In this document: piece by piece, positions 7,029-16,718 of the stretch
Numbering within the stretch: position 1 is the first letter of the stretch
Layout: each line of letters opens with the position of its first letter
Assembly: GCA_965222215.1 (NCBI GenBank)
Contig: OZ244931.1
Location: 620,001-684,000, forward strand
Origin: JABJAG01 sp965222215
Lineage (GTDB): Bacteria; Pseudomonadota; Alphaproteobacteria; UBA6615
Direction: 5' to 3'
DNA length: 64,000 nt
Notes under the pieces: model-generated
The model's input: only the letters and a program-made list of their open reading frames with translations
Databases searched by the model: none
Told to the model about the DNA's origin: nothing
Program-made: the position numbers and the translations under genes

Positions 7029-9773
7029 CTACTGGCCGAGCCGTTCGAGGATGGCATCGACATGCACCTGGTCGGCCTTGTAGTTGCCGGTGAGCGCGTA
7101 CATGACGAGGTTCACCCCGAAGCGGAACGCGAGTTCGCGCTGTCGCACGCTGCCGGGAACAATGGGGAACATCGGCCGGCCGTCGATATCGATGGCCCAT
7201 GCGGCGGCGTAGTCGTTCGAGCCGATGATGACCGATGAGACACCGTCGTTCACGCGTTCGTCCGGCTGCTGAACCCATACGCGGCCGCCTTCCCAGCGAC
7301 CGGGGAAGTCGTGCAGCAGGTAGAACGCCTTTGTCAGCACATGCTCACCGGGAACTTCGATAAGTGCCGGGACATCGAGGCCTTCAACCAGGCCCCGCAG
7401 GGCGCGCGTGCCCGGGCCGACACCGCCGATGCCGGAAAGGTTCTGGTCGCGCGTGTCGAACACGATGGTGCCACCGTTGCGCAGGAACTGGTTGATCCGG
7501 CTCTTGGCCTCGTCCGACAACGGGCGCTGGCCCGAGGTCATCGGCCAATAGATCAGGGGGAAGAAGGCGAGTTCGTCACGTTCGACATCCAGTCCGATCG
7601 GTGAGCCCGGTTCGATCGAGGTGCGCCGCGTGAGAATTTGTCCGAGCCCTGCCAGGCCCGCCCGGCTGGTCTCGTCGACCTTGGTATCGCCGGTCAATAC
7701 ATAGGCGAGGTGGGTCTGCGATGTGGCTTCGAGGGCGAAACGGTCACTCGTTTGCGCCTGTGCCGGTTGGGGTGCCAGCGCCATGGCCGCGGTGGCGGCG
7801 AGAAGCGCGAAGGAAGCGGCGGTCGCGATCTGCCGGCCGGGGAAATGACCCCGCAGGACCAGCGATATCAGGACATCAATGACCAACAGGACGAACGCCG
7901 CGACGAGCAGCCACACACGAAGGTCGGTTTGTTCCGACGGGCCGTAGGTCGCGGTTTCGATACCCGTGCCATGGCGTGCGAAGACGTCGGGCGTCAACGT
8001 CGGTCCGAGGTTGAATGCCTGCCGCGCCTGGCGGTCGCCGTAAAAGCCCGGCGGGTGGGCCGGTCCGGGTTCGACATCGGACAGGTTGCCGGCGGGAAGT
8101 GGCCGTGCCGAGGCGGGCGCTTCGGCCAGGCGGCCGAAGCCGTCGAGGCTTGCCAGCGGCGCGAGCGGACGAGAGGTCGTGTCCGTACTCAGACCCTGGC
8201 TGAGCGCGATCAGGCGGCGAAGCATGTCCACATAAAGGCCGGAGAGCGCGAGCGAGGACCATTCGGCGTTGGCCGTGGTGTGGAACAGCACCAGCCACCC
8301 GTCTCCGATTTTCTCGCCGGTGACGAGCGGCGTACCGTCGTTGAGCCGTGCCCAGGTCTTGCCGGCCAGATCCGGTGACGGTTGCGCCAGCACCTGCCGG
8401 CGCACCACGACTTCTTCGGAGGCGGTGAGCCCCGCGAAGGGAGAGGCTTCGTCGAACGGGGCGAGGGTCGCCGGCTGCTCCCAGCTCATCACACCGCCGA
8501 ACACGCGGCCGCCACGGCGAAGGACCACCGGCAGAAGGGCGTCGCTGCCGTCGGCGAGGTTGGGTCCGGCGAAGCGCACAAGGACGCCGCCGCGCGCGAT
8601 CCATTGCTCCAGCTTTGCGACATCGGATTCGGTCAGGTTGCCGATGTCCGACAGGATCATGACGGCGAGCTTGCGCTCCAGCAGGTCGGCAATCGTGCCG
8701 TTGCGCACCTCGGCGTAGGGTTCGAGCGCGCGGTTTACGTAAAACGCGTTGCCGAGCAGCGGCTGGTTCACTTGTGCGATATCGCCGGAGACAAGGCCCA
8801 CCGGCCGCCGCCGGGAGGATTCGTCGAACAGCATCGTGGCGCCGGCGTTGGTCGCCCCCTCGACCGCGACCCTGGCAATACGGTTTCGAAGTTCGCCCGG
8901 CAGCACGATGGTGGCTTCGCTCGTCAGACTGTCACCCGGAAAAGCGAACTCCTGGCGCGCCAGCAGGCGGCCGGCCTCGTCCGTGGCGATCAGGGCCGCG
9001 GGCCGGTCAGGCGTGCCGTCAAGGCGCGCGACCTGAAGACGCAAGCCCTCCGCCGTATTCTCGGCATCGGCCAGATAAACCGGCAAATCCAACGCCGCGG
9101 GCTTGACGATCCGCACGCCGCCAAGGCGCTGGAGCGCGCTTTCGAGAACACTTGTGCGGCTGCGCGTATCGCCGCGGCGCGCTTCGGACAGCCCGCTGGA
9201 AAGCCAGACGGTGTTGGCGGAGCCGCTGAGTTCGAGCCCCTCGATCTGGCCGAGGGCAGCAGCGTGATTGCTGATCCAGGGCTGCGGAGTGAGCGAGCGG
9301 ATCCGGTCGCGTGCTTCGGCCGGCGTGAGCGGGCGCAGCGGCGGGCGTTCGCTGCCCGGTTCGCGTGCCGTTGTCGTCAAATAAACCGCCAGGTTTTCAC
9401 GTTCGGCCTCGTCGACGAGATTCAACGCGGTATCGCGCTGAAGGCCCCACTGCTCGCCGGCGCTCCAGTCGTTGTCGATGACCAGGATGAGCGGGCCACT
9501 GCCGCGCAGCACGCGGCCGGGGTCCAGGACCGGATGAGCGAGGGCCAGGATCACCAGCGCACCGAGCAGCAGGCGAAGCGCAAGTAGCCACCAGGGGGTT
9601 CGATGCGGTGTTTCCTCGCGTTGTTCCAGGCCCAGTAGCAGCCGGATAGCCGGAAACGCCACGCGCGCGGGCGCGGGCGGGACAGCCCGCAGGAGCCACC
9701 ACAGGACGGGCAGCGAGACCAGTCCCAGCAGGAGCCAGGGCAACGCGAACGACAGGGCGCCGAGGCTCAACAT
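7029..9773 (-). CDS. BatA-like/DUF4159 membrane protein (MoxR operon)
   Basis: A 914-residue protein. The N-terminus is BatA-like: two membrane segments (ALPWLLLGLVSLPVLWWLL and WWLLALRLLLGALVILALAH), then a vWA-like region. Its MIDAS position reads LVIDNDWSAGEQW, a degenerate DxSxS. Further hydrophobic segments lie near residues 620-670. The last about 210 residues form a DUF4159 domain (TSQTHLAYVLTGD to the end, with FFPLIYWPMTSGQ and NGGTIVFDTRD). The function of DUF4159 is not established. It is 6 bp from the DUF58 gene and 15 bp from the next gene, so the four genes are one transcript. Confidence 0.85.
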   Translation of the reverse strand: MLSLGALSFALPWLLLGLVSLPVLWWLLRAVPPAPARVAFPAIRLLLGLEQREETPHRTPWWLLALRLLLGALVILALAHPVLDPGRVLRGSGPLILVIDNDWSAGEQWGLQRDTALNLVDEAERENLAVYLTTTAREPGSERPPLRPLTPAEARDRIRSLTPQPWISNHAAALGQIEGLELSGSANTVWLSSGLSEARRGDTRSRTSVLESALQRLGGVRIVKPAALDLPVYLADAENTAEGLRLQVARLDGTPDRPAALIATDEAGRLLARQEFAFPGDSLTSEATIVLPGELRNRIARVAVEGATNAGATMLFDESSRRRPVGLVSGDIAQVNQPLLGNAFYVNRALEPYAEVRNGTIADLLERKLAVMILSDIGNLTESDVAKLEQWIARGGVLVRFAGPNLADGSDALLPVVLRRGGRVFGGVMSWEQPATLAPFDEASPFAGLTASEEVVVRRQVLAQPSPDLAGKTWARLNDGTPLVTGEKIGDGWLVLFHTTANAEWSSLALSGLYVDMLRRLIALSQGLSTDTTSRPLAPLASLDGFGRLAEAPASARPLPAGNLSDVEPGPAHPPGFYGDRQARQAFNLGPTLTPDVFARHGTGIETATYGPSEQTDLRVWLLVAAFVLLVIDVLISLVLRGHFPGRQIATAASFALLAATAAMALAPQPAQAQTSDRFALEATSQTHLAYVLTGDTKVDETSRAGLAGLGQILTRRTSIEPGSPIGLDVERDELAFFPLIYWPMTSGQRPLSDEAKSRINQFLRNGGTIVFDTRDQNLSGIGGVGPGTRALRGLVEGLDVPALIEVPGEHVLTKAFYLLHDFPGRWEGGRVWVQQPDERVNDGVSSVIIGSNDYAAAWAIDIDGRPMFPIVPGSVRQRELAFRFGVNLVMYALTGNYKADQVHVDAILERLGQ

Positions 9774-9779
9774 GTCGGT

Positions 9780-10697
9780 TTAGACCCGGGCATGCAGACC
9801 CTCTGTCATGGCGGTGAATAGGTTCAGCAGGGCGGGTTCGGGCTTGCTGTCGGTCAGATGGGTGGTGAATGTCCAGTCGGTCCGCCGTGCGAAGGTCGCC
9901 AGCTGGGACTGCAGTTCCTCGAGCCTCGCGAGATACGCCTCGCGCAGGGATTCGGCCCGCCCGACAAGAAGTTCACCCTCGGACTCAAGACCGCGGAACC
10001 GTGTGCGCCCGCGGAACGGCATCTGCGCTTCGGCGGGATCGAGGACCTGGAGCAGATGCCCGCGTACGCCGCGCGCAGCGATACCCGACAGGAATTCGAG
10101 CAGGCGCACGTCGTCCACCAGAAAATCGCTGACGAGAACAACCGTGCCATAGCGCGGCAGGGGCGGCGGGACCGGCAGTTCCGCATCGGGCGGGTCGTTC
10201 GCCATGTCGAGCAGGATCGAGTGGGTGATCCGGTCGAGCACGGCCCGGCCGGTTGCGGGCGGTTCGGGATGGTCGAGCAACGCGATTCGCTCTCCGCCCC
10301 GGGTCAGAAGCGAGGCGAGGGCGAGGTTCAGCACGGCGGCACGTTCCTGTTTCTCCGGCAAGGCCCGGCTCGACCGGTAGCGCATCGAGGCGCTGGGGTC
10401 TGACCATAGCCAGACGCTCTGGGCTGCCTCCCATTCCGTCTGCCGTACATAAAGCCGGTCCGACCGGGCCGAGCGGCGCCAGTCGATCTGCTGCGGGCTG
10501 TCGCCGTATTCGAAACGGCGGTACTGCCAGAACGTCTCACCCTGGCCGACCCGGCGGCGGCCATGCACGCCCTGTGCGACTGTCGAGGCGACGCGATCCG
10601 CGGCCACGAGCAGGGCGGGAAACGCCCCGGCCAGCTCTTCGCCGCCACGGCGAACAGCGGACTCGGCAACGGGAAGGGAAGAAGTGTCGGGGCTCAT
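9780..10697 (-). CDS. DUF58 domain protein (MoxR operon)
   Basis: A 305-residue DUF58 protein. The family signature is clear: RRFEYGDSPQQIDWRRSARSD, followed by LYVRQTEWE. It then continues into a vWA-like fold with an intact MIDAS (WSDPSASMRY) and VVLVSDFL. DUF58 proteins are the constant partner of MoxR AAA+ ATPases. Together they are thought to act as a chaperone or assembly system for membrane or periplasmic proteins (family knowledge; client unknown). It is encoded 27 bp after moxR. Confidence 0.92.
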   Translation of the reverse strand: MSPDTSSLPVAESAVRRGGEELAGAFPALLVAADRVASTVAQGVHGRRRVGQGETFWQYRRFEYGDSPQQIDWRRSARSDRLYVRQTEWEAAQSVWLWSDPSASMRYRSSRALPEKQERAAVLNLALASLLTRGGERIALLDHPEPPATGRAVLDRITHSILLDMANDPPDAELPVPPPLPRYGTVVLVSDFLVDDVRLLEFLSGIAARGVRGHLLQVLDPAEAQMPFRGRTRFRGLESEGELLVGRAESLREAYLARLEELQSQLATFARRTDWTFTTHLTDSKPEPALLNLFTAMTEGLHARV

Positions 10698-10724
10698 GCA
10701 GCGCTCGCAGGTCGGGCCGTTCGC

Positions 10725-11744
<1,020 letters not shown>

Positions 11745-11779
11745 TACTTTACTCCCGCCAGTGCTAGTGTGACCGCGTC

Positions 11780-12346
11780 ATGAGTTCCGATACCAACAAC
11801 CCTCAGGGCCTTTTCGAGCGGATCGAGAAATCCAAAACATCCGCCCGTTCCAAGCGCGCGCCGATCGACTGCGGACATTTCGACATGCGCATCGCGCGAG
11901 ACGGGACATGGCATTATCGCGGCTCCCCGATAGAGCGTAAACCGCTGGTCACGCTGTTTTCATCTGTCCTTACGCAGGACGAGGAAGGACAGTTCTGGCT
12001 CGAAACCCCGGTGGAGCGCGGCCGGATCGATGTCGACGACGCGCCGTTCGTGGCCGTCGAGGTGGATGTGCAGGGCCGGGGCCCCGAACAACGTCTCATT
12101 TTCCGGACCAACCTTGACGAAACCGTGACGGCGGGGCCCGAACACCCGATCCGGGTGACATTTGACGAATCGAGCGGTGAACCGTCCCCGTATGTTCTGG
12201 TGCGCGAGCGGCTGGAGGCCCTGATGACGCGGTCGGTTTTCTATGCGCTCGCGGAACTGGCCACCGGGCATCCGGACACGGGCGTGCTGGGCGTGTGGAG
12301 TGGCGGCGTGTTTTTTCCGCTGGAAGAAGACGGGCGGGAAGGGTAG
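11780..12346 (+). CDS. DUF1285 family protein
   Basis: A 188-residue protein of the DUF1285 family. The start CGHFDMRIARDGTWHYRGSPIERKPLV is the typical motif: Gly/Trp-containing N-terminal barrel, then LFSSVLTQDEEGQFWLETPVERGRI. The family has no proven function. No convincing Shine-Dalgarno precedes the ATG, and the space to the divergent moxR start is 35 bp, so initiation may be on a very short leader. It begins a tight operon with the NUDIX and CCA genes. Confidence 0.9.
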   Translation: MSSDTNNPQGLFERIEKSKTSARSKRAPIDCGHFDMRIARDGTWHYRGSPIERKPLVTLFSSVLTQDEEGQFWLETPVERGRIDVDDAPFVAVEVDVQGRGPEQRLIFRTNLDETVTAGPEHPIRVTFDESSGEPSPYVLVRERLEALMTRSVFYALAELATGHPDTGVLGVWSGGVFFPLEEDGREG

Positions 12347-12350
12347 CGCG

Positions 12351-13037
12351 TTGGACCGTTCGGAGCTTATCGAGAAGATCGATCTGGCCCAGAGCGCGCT
12401 GTCGCGCCGGCGCGCGCCCGGCGCGGCGATCAGCCAGATGCTGCACGACGATTCCGATGCCGCCCCGGACGAAAAGCGTCGCGGCGATCACGATCTCAAC
12501 GAGGAAGGCATGCGGCCCCAGCCGCCGCTGAAGCCGGCGGCGGTACTTGTTCCGCTGATCGAACGCGCCGCGGGTTTCACGGTGCTGCTGACCGAACGCG
12601 CGGCCGACCTGCGCGCCCATGCCGGGCAGATCAGCTTCCCCGGCGGGCGGATCGACCCGGAGGATTCCTCGCCCGAGGACGCGGCGTTGCGCGAGGCCCA
12701 TGAGGAAATCGGCATGCCGCGCGAGAATGCCCAAGTGCTCGGTCGGCTCGATACCTATGAAGTGCGCACCGGGTTCGCGGTGACGCCGGTCGTCGGCCTG
12801 GTGGACGCGGACTTCGAGATCGTCAAGGAACCGGGCGAGGTCGCCGACGTGTTCGAGGTGCCGCTGGCGTTTGTGCTCGACGCCGCCAACCATGAGCGTC
12901 ACAGCCGTCTGATCCGGGGCAAACGCCGCTTCTTCTATGTGCTGCCGTTCGAGGACCGTTACATCTGGGGCGCGACGGCCGGGATGCTGGTGAACCTGTA
13001 TGAAGTGCTGACCGGCGAAAAGGCGCGCTGGCGGTGA
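12351..13037 (+). CDS. NUDIX hydrolase, CoA pyrophosphatase type
   Basis: This enzyme probably hydrolyses CoA or CoA esters to phosphopantetheine and 3',5'-ADP. The UPF0035 block LLTERAADLRAHAGQISFPGG leads directly into the NUDIX box GGRIDPED...ALREAHEEIGM near residues 100-125. The best start is TTG 12351 (LDRSELIEK): GGAAGGG sits about 7 nt before it, and it follows the DUF1285 stop by 4 bp. ATG 12438 is an alternative that would trim 29 residues. The 3' end overlaps the next gene as GTGA. Confidence 0.88.
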   Translation: MDRSELIEKIDLAQSALSRRRAPGAAISQMLHDDSDAAPDEKRRGDHDLNEEGMRPQPPLKPAAVLVPLIERAAGFTVLLTERAADLRAHAGQISFPGGRIDPEDSSPEDAALREAHEEIGMPRENAQVLGRLDTYEVRTGFAVTPVVGLVDADFEIVKEPGEVADVFEVPLAFVLDAANHERHSRLIRGKRRFFYVLPFEDRYIWGATAGMLVNLYEVLTGEKARWR

Positions 13038-14470
13038 CACCGGTCCGGCGAGTCGAGATCCAGCCCTGGATGGAGGAGTCCGGGACGCGCGCTGTTATGG
13101 AAGCGTTGGAGGATATGTCTCAGGACGGTCCGGCGGCGCTTTTCGTCGGCGGCTGCGTCAGGGACACGTTGCTGGCGCGCGACGTCACCGACGTCGACAT
13201 CGCGACGGTGCACGCGCCCGACGATGTCACCGCGCGTCTCGACGCGGCGGGCATCGGCTACCACACGGTGGGAATCGACCACGGGACGGTCGCGGCCCGC
13301 GGCGACGGGCGGGTCTTTGAGATCACGACCCTTCGCGTGGATGTCGAGACCGACGGGCGGCACGCACAAGTTGCATATACGGACAATTGGACAACCGATG
13401 CGTCGCGCCGCGACTTCACGATGAATGCGCTCTACATGGATATGGACGGCAACGTCTTCGATCCGCTGGGCGGGATGGACGACCTGCTTGCGCGCCGGGT
13501 GCGTTTTATCGGCGACGCGAACGAGCGCATCCGCGAAGACGCGCTGCGCATCCTGCGCTTCTTTCGGTTCCAGGCGCAGATCAACGATCCCGACCTCGAA
13601 CGCGAGCTCGACCCCGAAGGACTTGCGGCATGCGTGGCGAACGAAGCCATGCTCGAACGCCTTTCGGGTGAACGCATTCGCGACGAGTTGTCCAAGCTGC
13701 TTCTGGCGCCCGCAGCGATCGGGATGATGGACGAACCCGCGTTCACCAAACTGTTCGAATGGCTGTTTCCCGAGCTGCCCGACTTGCACGGCAGCTTCGG
13801 CCTGACGGCGATGGCCGTCACCGAGCGCGACGCCGAAGATCCCGATTTCCTGAGGCGACTCCTGACACTGATCGAGGCATTCCCGTTTCGCAGTGAGGAG
13901 GACCTCCCTGCGATGAAATCGGACGCCATGACCATCTCGGAAAGGCTTCGCCTTTCCGGGAACCAGCGGAAACGGCTGATGCGCATGCTCGACCGGCCGC
14001 GAGACCTGGAGCCGAAGTGGCCGCTCGACGATGACGACCTCGAATGGGACCACATGGCGGCGCTGCTGCCGCTTCCGCGCATGCTCGCGCTGCGCCGACG
14101 CCACAAGCGCGACAGGAAAATCGATCGGAGCTACCGGCCGTATCTCTATACGCTCGACGATCAGGCGTGGCGCGATGCGGTGCTGCTGAACTGGGCGGAG
14201 CAGTTTGCAGGCATGATGAACACCCCGGAAGATAAGCCCGCGCGGTTTAATCCGGAGAGCCATTGGCTCGACCTGCTCGACCTGCCCAAACGTGTGCCCA
14301 GCCCTGAATTTCCTCTTCGCGGTGCGGACGTACTCGCGCTGGGCGTTCCCGAGGGACCGGAGGTCAGCCGGTTGCTGGGAGAGGTCGAGGCGTGGTGGGT
14401 CGACGGCGGATTGGCCGCGAGCCGGAAGGCGTGCCTGGCGGAGCTGAAAAAGCGGGTGGAGGAGGGCTGA
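13034..14470 (+). CDS. cca: CCA tRNA nucleotidyltransferase / poly(A) polymerase family
   Basis: This class II nucleotidyltransferase adds or repairs the CCA end of tRNAs. Motifs: ALFVGGCVRDTLLARDVTDVD (glycine loop and the two catalytic Asp), RRDFTMNALY, and GGMDDLLARRVRFIGDANERIREDALRILRFFRF, all in the order of the family. The length is 478 residues. It starts at GTG 13034, overlapping the NUDIX stop by 4 bp, so it is translationally coupled. A plain poly(A) polymerase cannot be excluded, but in an alphaproteobacterium the CCA function is more likely. Confidence 0.92.
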   Translation: MTPVRRVEIQPWMEESGTRAVMEALEDMSQDGPAALFVGGCVRDTLLARDVTDVDIATVHAPDDVTARLDAAGIGYHTVGIDHGTVAARGDGRVFEITTLRVDVETDGRHAQVAYTDNWTTDASRRDFTMNALYMDMDGNVFDPLGGMDDLLARRVRFIGDANERIREDALRILRFFRFQAQINDPDLERELDPEGLAACVANEAMLERLSGERIRDELSKLLLAPAAIGMMDEPAFTKLFEWLFPELPDLHGSFGLTAMAVTERDAEDPDFLRRLLTLIEAFPFRSEEDLPAMKSDAMTISERLRLSGNQRKRLMRMLDRPRDLEPKWPLDDDDLEWDHMAALLPLPRMLALRRRHKRDRKIDRSYRPYLYTLDDQAWRDAVLLNWAEQFAGMMNTPEDKPARFNPESHWLDLLDLPKRVPSPEFPLRGADVLALGVPEGPEVSRLLGEVEAWWVDGGLAASRKACLAELKKRVEEG

Positions 14471-14487
14471 CGCCCTTGGGCCACGTT

Positions 14488-14574
14488 GTCATTGCGAGGA
14501 GCTCCGCGAAGAAGCAATCCAGTTTTTCGGATTTGCCCGCTCTGGATTGCTTCGGCCTTTTGGCCTCGCAATGA
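14488..14574. repeat. Interspersed palindromic repeat element
   Basis: An 87-bp imperfect palindrome between two convergent genes. The left arm starts GTCATTGCGAGGAGC and contains GAAGCAATCCAG (14511-14522). The right arm has CTGGATTGCTTCGG (14542-14555) and closes with GCCTCGCAATGAC (14562-14574). This is the well-known 'TCATTGCGAGG...GAAGCAATCC' type of repeat seen in many bacterial genomes (from memory). It could fold as a long hairpin and act as a two-way transcription block for cca and the exported-protein gene. Confidence 0.85.
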
Positions 14575-14596
14575 CGGGGATTGGTGACGTGAAGGC

Positions 14597-15172
14597 CTAC
14601 TCGGTGCGGACCAGCGTGCCTTTCATGCGGACGACCAGCTGTTCGTCCTTCAGGCGCTGGAACGTGATGTCCATGCCCTTTTCAGTCAGCGCGCGGCGAT
14701 AGACCTGGAGTTCGGCCCCGCCGGAATCGTTGATCGCCAGCGAGTAGACCGTCATCGCGTTGCCCTCGATCGCGGCCCAGCGGATCGCTTCGCCCAGCAG
14801 CGGGTTGGGCAGTTCTGCCTTCTGGAAGAGCCCGCCCGTGGGCGCGAGGACGAACACGTTTTCCTTGTCCTCGACGGGGATGAAACTTTCCTCGACCTCG
14901 CGGCGCCTCACATCGTCGCCGGTGCGCGCGCCGTCCTCGCCGCGCACGACGGTGATCCATTTCAGCGTGAAGCCGTCGTCCTTGAATTCCGTGATGGAGA
15001 CGTCGAGATCGCGGACTTCCTTTTCGCCCTTCAAGAGGTTTTCGGCGTTGCCGGTACCGACAAACGAGCCGAAGAATCGTTCGACGGTTTCGTCCGCCCG
15101 CGCGCCGGCCTGCGCGGTGGCGAGAAATGCCATCGCGACAACGGGCAGAACGATACGGATTGCGCGCGTCAT
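14597..15172 (-). CDS. Exported protein of unknown function (paralog A)
   Basis: A 191-residue protein with a clear signal peptide (MTRAIRIVLPVVAMAFLATAQAGA, cleavage probably after ARA near 26). I do not recognise a family. The mature part shares a motif order with the neighbouring gene upstream: a short FFGSFVGTGNAEN segment, then EVRDLDVSITEF, DGFTLKWITVVRGEDG, and near the end an aromatic YRRALTEKG strand. It is probably a periplasmic beta-rich protein. It is second in a two-gene unit, 17 bp after its paralog. Confidence 0.85.
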   Translation of the reverse strand: MTRAIRIVLPVVAMAFLATAQAGARADETVERFFGSFVGTGNAENLLKGEKEVRDLDVSITEFKDDGFTLKWITVVRGEDGARTGDDVRRREVEESFIPVEDKENVFVLAPTGGLFQKAELPNPLLGEAIRWAAIEGNAMTVYSLAINDSGGAELQVYRRALTEKGMDITFQRLKDEQLVVRMKGTLVRTE

Positions 15173-15189
15173 GGGGTTTCCTGTTGGGA

Positions 15190-15741
15190 CTAGTTACCGA
15201 CCTTGACCAGCCGCGCCTCGACTTCACGCTGGGGATCGCCATTTGACACGTTCACAAACTGGAGCCGCATGCCGGTCCCTTCAAGGGTGCGGTTGTAGGT
15301 CTGGATCACATATCCCCCCGTTTCAGTGATGCGCATCACATGGACGGCAAGGGTTTGCTTGTCGATGCTGGCCCAGCCCAGCCCTTCCGGCGCGCGCGGG
15401 TCCTGCGCGCCCACGGCATTGAATACGCCGGGCTGGCCGGACGGCACGAACGACATGCGCGCGGTGCGCCGCTTCACGTCGGGATTGTTCGGATCGCCGC
15501 CGCCGCGGATCACGCTGGTCCATTCGACGAAGAAGCCCGGCGCTTCGGCGCCGATGCGGACGTCGAGGTCACGCACGGTCACGCCGAAATAAAGGCTGTC
15601 GCTGTTTTCCGCGACGCCCGAGCCCTGAAAATGGCCGTAGAAGGCTTCCTTCGCGAGATCCTGCGCGTGCGCGGCGATATTCGGAAACGCGATCAGGAGG
15701 GCGAGGACCGGCGCAAACAGCCGCAACGAAATCCGGGTCAT
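15190..15741 (-). CDS. Exported protein of unknown function (paralog B)
   Basis: A 183-residue secreted protein; the signal peptide ends at about residue 26 (IAAHAQD). It aligns by eye with the downstream gene: FYGHFQGSGVAENSDS, TVRDLDVRIG, GFFVEWTSVIRGGG and YNRTLEGTGMRLQFV match its partner in the same order. Tandem duplication is the simple explanation. Similar proteins may be annotated only as hypothetical. Function unknown; periplasmic location inferred. Confidence 0.85.
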   Translation of the reverse strand: MTRISLRLFAPVLALLIAFPNIAAHAQDLAKEAFYGHFQGSGVAENSDSLYFGVTVRDLDVRIGAEAPGFFVEWTSVIRGGGDPNNPDVKRRTARMSFVPSGQPGVFNAVGAQDPRAPEGLGWASIDKQTLAVHVMRITETGGYVIQTYNRTLEGTGMRLQFVNVSNGDPQREVEARLVKVGN

Positions 15742-15839
15742 TGAGAGTTTTTCCTTATGGTCATGCGCCGCGAACGGCGCGGCATGAACTTAGCGCAGGT
15801 GGAACGTCCCGCGAAACCGCTGGTTCCGGTGGCCGGGGG

Positions 15840-16700
15840 TCAGGGCCAGGTAACTTCGGGCGGCAGCGACATGAGGATCGCCTCGACGTTTCCGCCCGTC
15901 TTCAGGCCGAACTGGGTGCCGCGGTCATAGAGCAGGTTGTACTCGACGTAGCGCCCGCGCCGTTGCAACTGGTGGGCGCGCTGTTCGTCGTTCCAGGGTT
16001 TGTCCATATGCCGCCGCACGAGCTTCGGGTAGACGTCGAGGAATGCGCGGCCGACGTCCTGCGTGAAGGCAAAGTCGGCGTCCCAGTCGTTTTCGAGATA
16101 GTCGTAGAATATGCCGCCCACACCGCGCGGCTCGTTGCGGTGGGGCAGGAAGAAGTACTCGTCGCACCACTTCTTGAATTTCTCGTAGTAGGCCGGATCG
16201 TGGGCGTCGCATGCGGCCTTCATGGCGGCGTGAAATTCCGCGGTGTCGTCGTCGTCCGGGTACATGGGAGTCAGGTCTGCGCCGCCGCCGAACCAGGCCC
16301 TGGTGGTGACGATGTGGCGGGTGTTCATGTGGACGGCCGGCACCAGCGGGGACTGCTGATGCGCCACGAGCGAGACTCCGGACGCCCAGAACCTGCCGTC
16401 GTCCTCCGCGCCCGGAATGCGGGCGCGAAACTCTTCCGAGAAGGTTCCCTCGACCGTGGAGATGTTGACGCCGACCTTTTCGAAGACGCGTCCGCGCATG
16501 ATCGACATCTCGCCGCCGCCGCCGGGCGCTCCCGATTCGTCCGGACGCTCCCACGTTTTGCGTTCGAACCGTCCCGGTTCGCGATCCTGCATGGCGCCCG
16601 CATGTTCGTCCTCGAGTTTCTCGAAAGCGGCGCAGATGTCGTCGCGCAATTGTCGGAACCAGGCCGCGGCTGTGCTTTTGCGTTCTTCTGTATCGGACAT
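15840..16700 (-). CDS. hemF: Aerobic coproporphyrinogen III oxidase
   Basis: This enzyme decarboxylates two propionates of coproporphyrinogen III with O2, giving protoporphyrinogen IX for heme. The 286-residue protein has the typical N-terminus (AAAWFRQLRDDICAAFEKLE), the GRVFEKVGVNISTVEG block, FGGGADLTPMYP and the C-terminal RGRYVEYNLLYDRGTQFGLKTGG... region. The oxygen-dependent form indicates aerobic growth. The gene lies 18 bp downstream of trmL, so both could share a transcript. Confidence 0.97.
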   Translation of the reverse strand: MSDTEERKSTAAAWFRQLRDDICAAFEKLEDEHAGAMQDREPGRFERKTWERPDESGAPGGGGEMSIMRGRVFEKVGVNISTVEGTFSEEFRARIPGAEDDGRFWASGVSLVAHQQSPLVPAVHMNTRHIVTTRAWFGGGADLTPMYPDDDDTAEFHAAMKAACDAHDPAYYEKFKKWCDEYFFLPHRNEPRGVGGIFYDYLENDWDADFAFTQDVGRAFLDVYPKLVRRHMDKPWNDEQRAHQLQRRGRYVEYNLLYDRGTQFGLKTGGNVEAILMSLPPEVTWP

Positions 16701-16718
16701 GGGAACTGGTGCTTCTCG

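Noticed and set aside
4878..7238. 786-codon open frame on the plus strand opposite the MoxR-operon membrane genes
   Set aside because: It mirrors a real gene on the minus strand (704 codons with hydrophobic segments and MIDAS-like motif). Such long antisense frames are expected in GC-rich DNA with strong third-position bias, and the translation has no recognisable domain.
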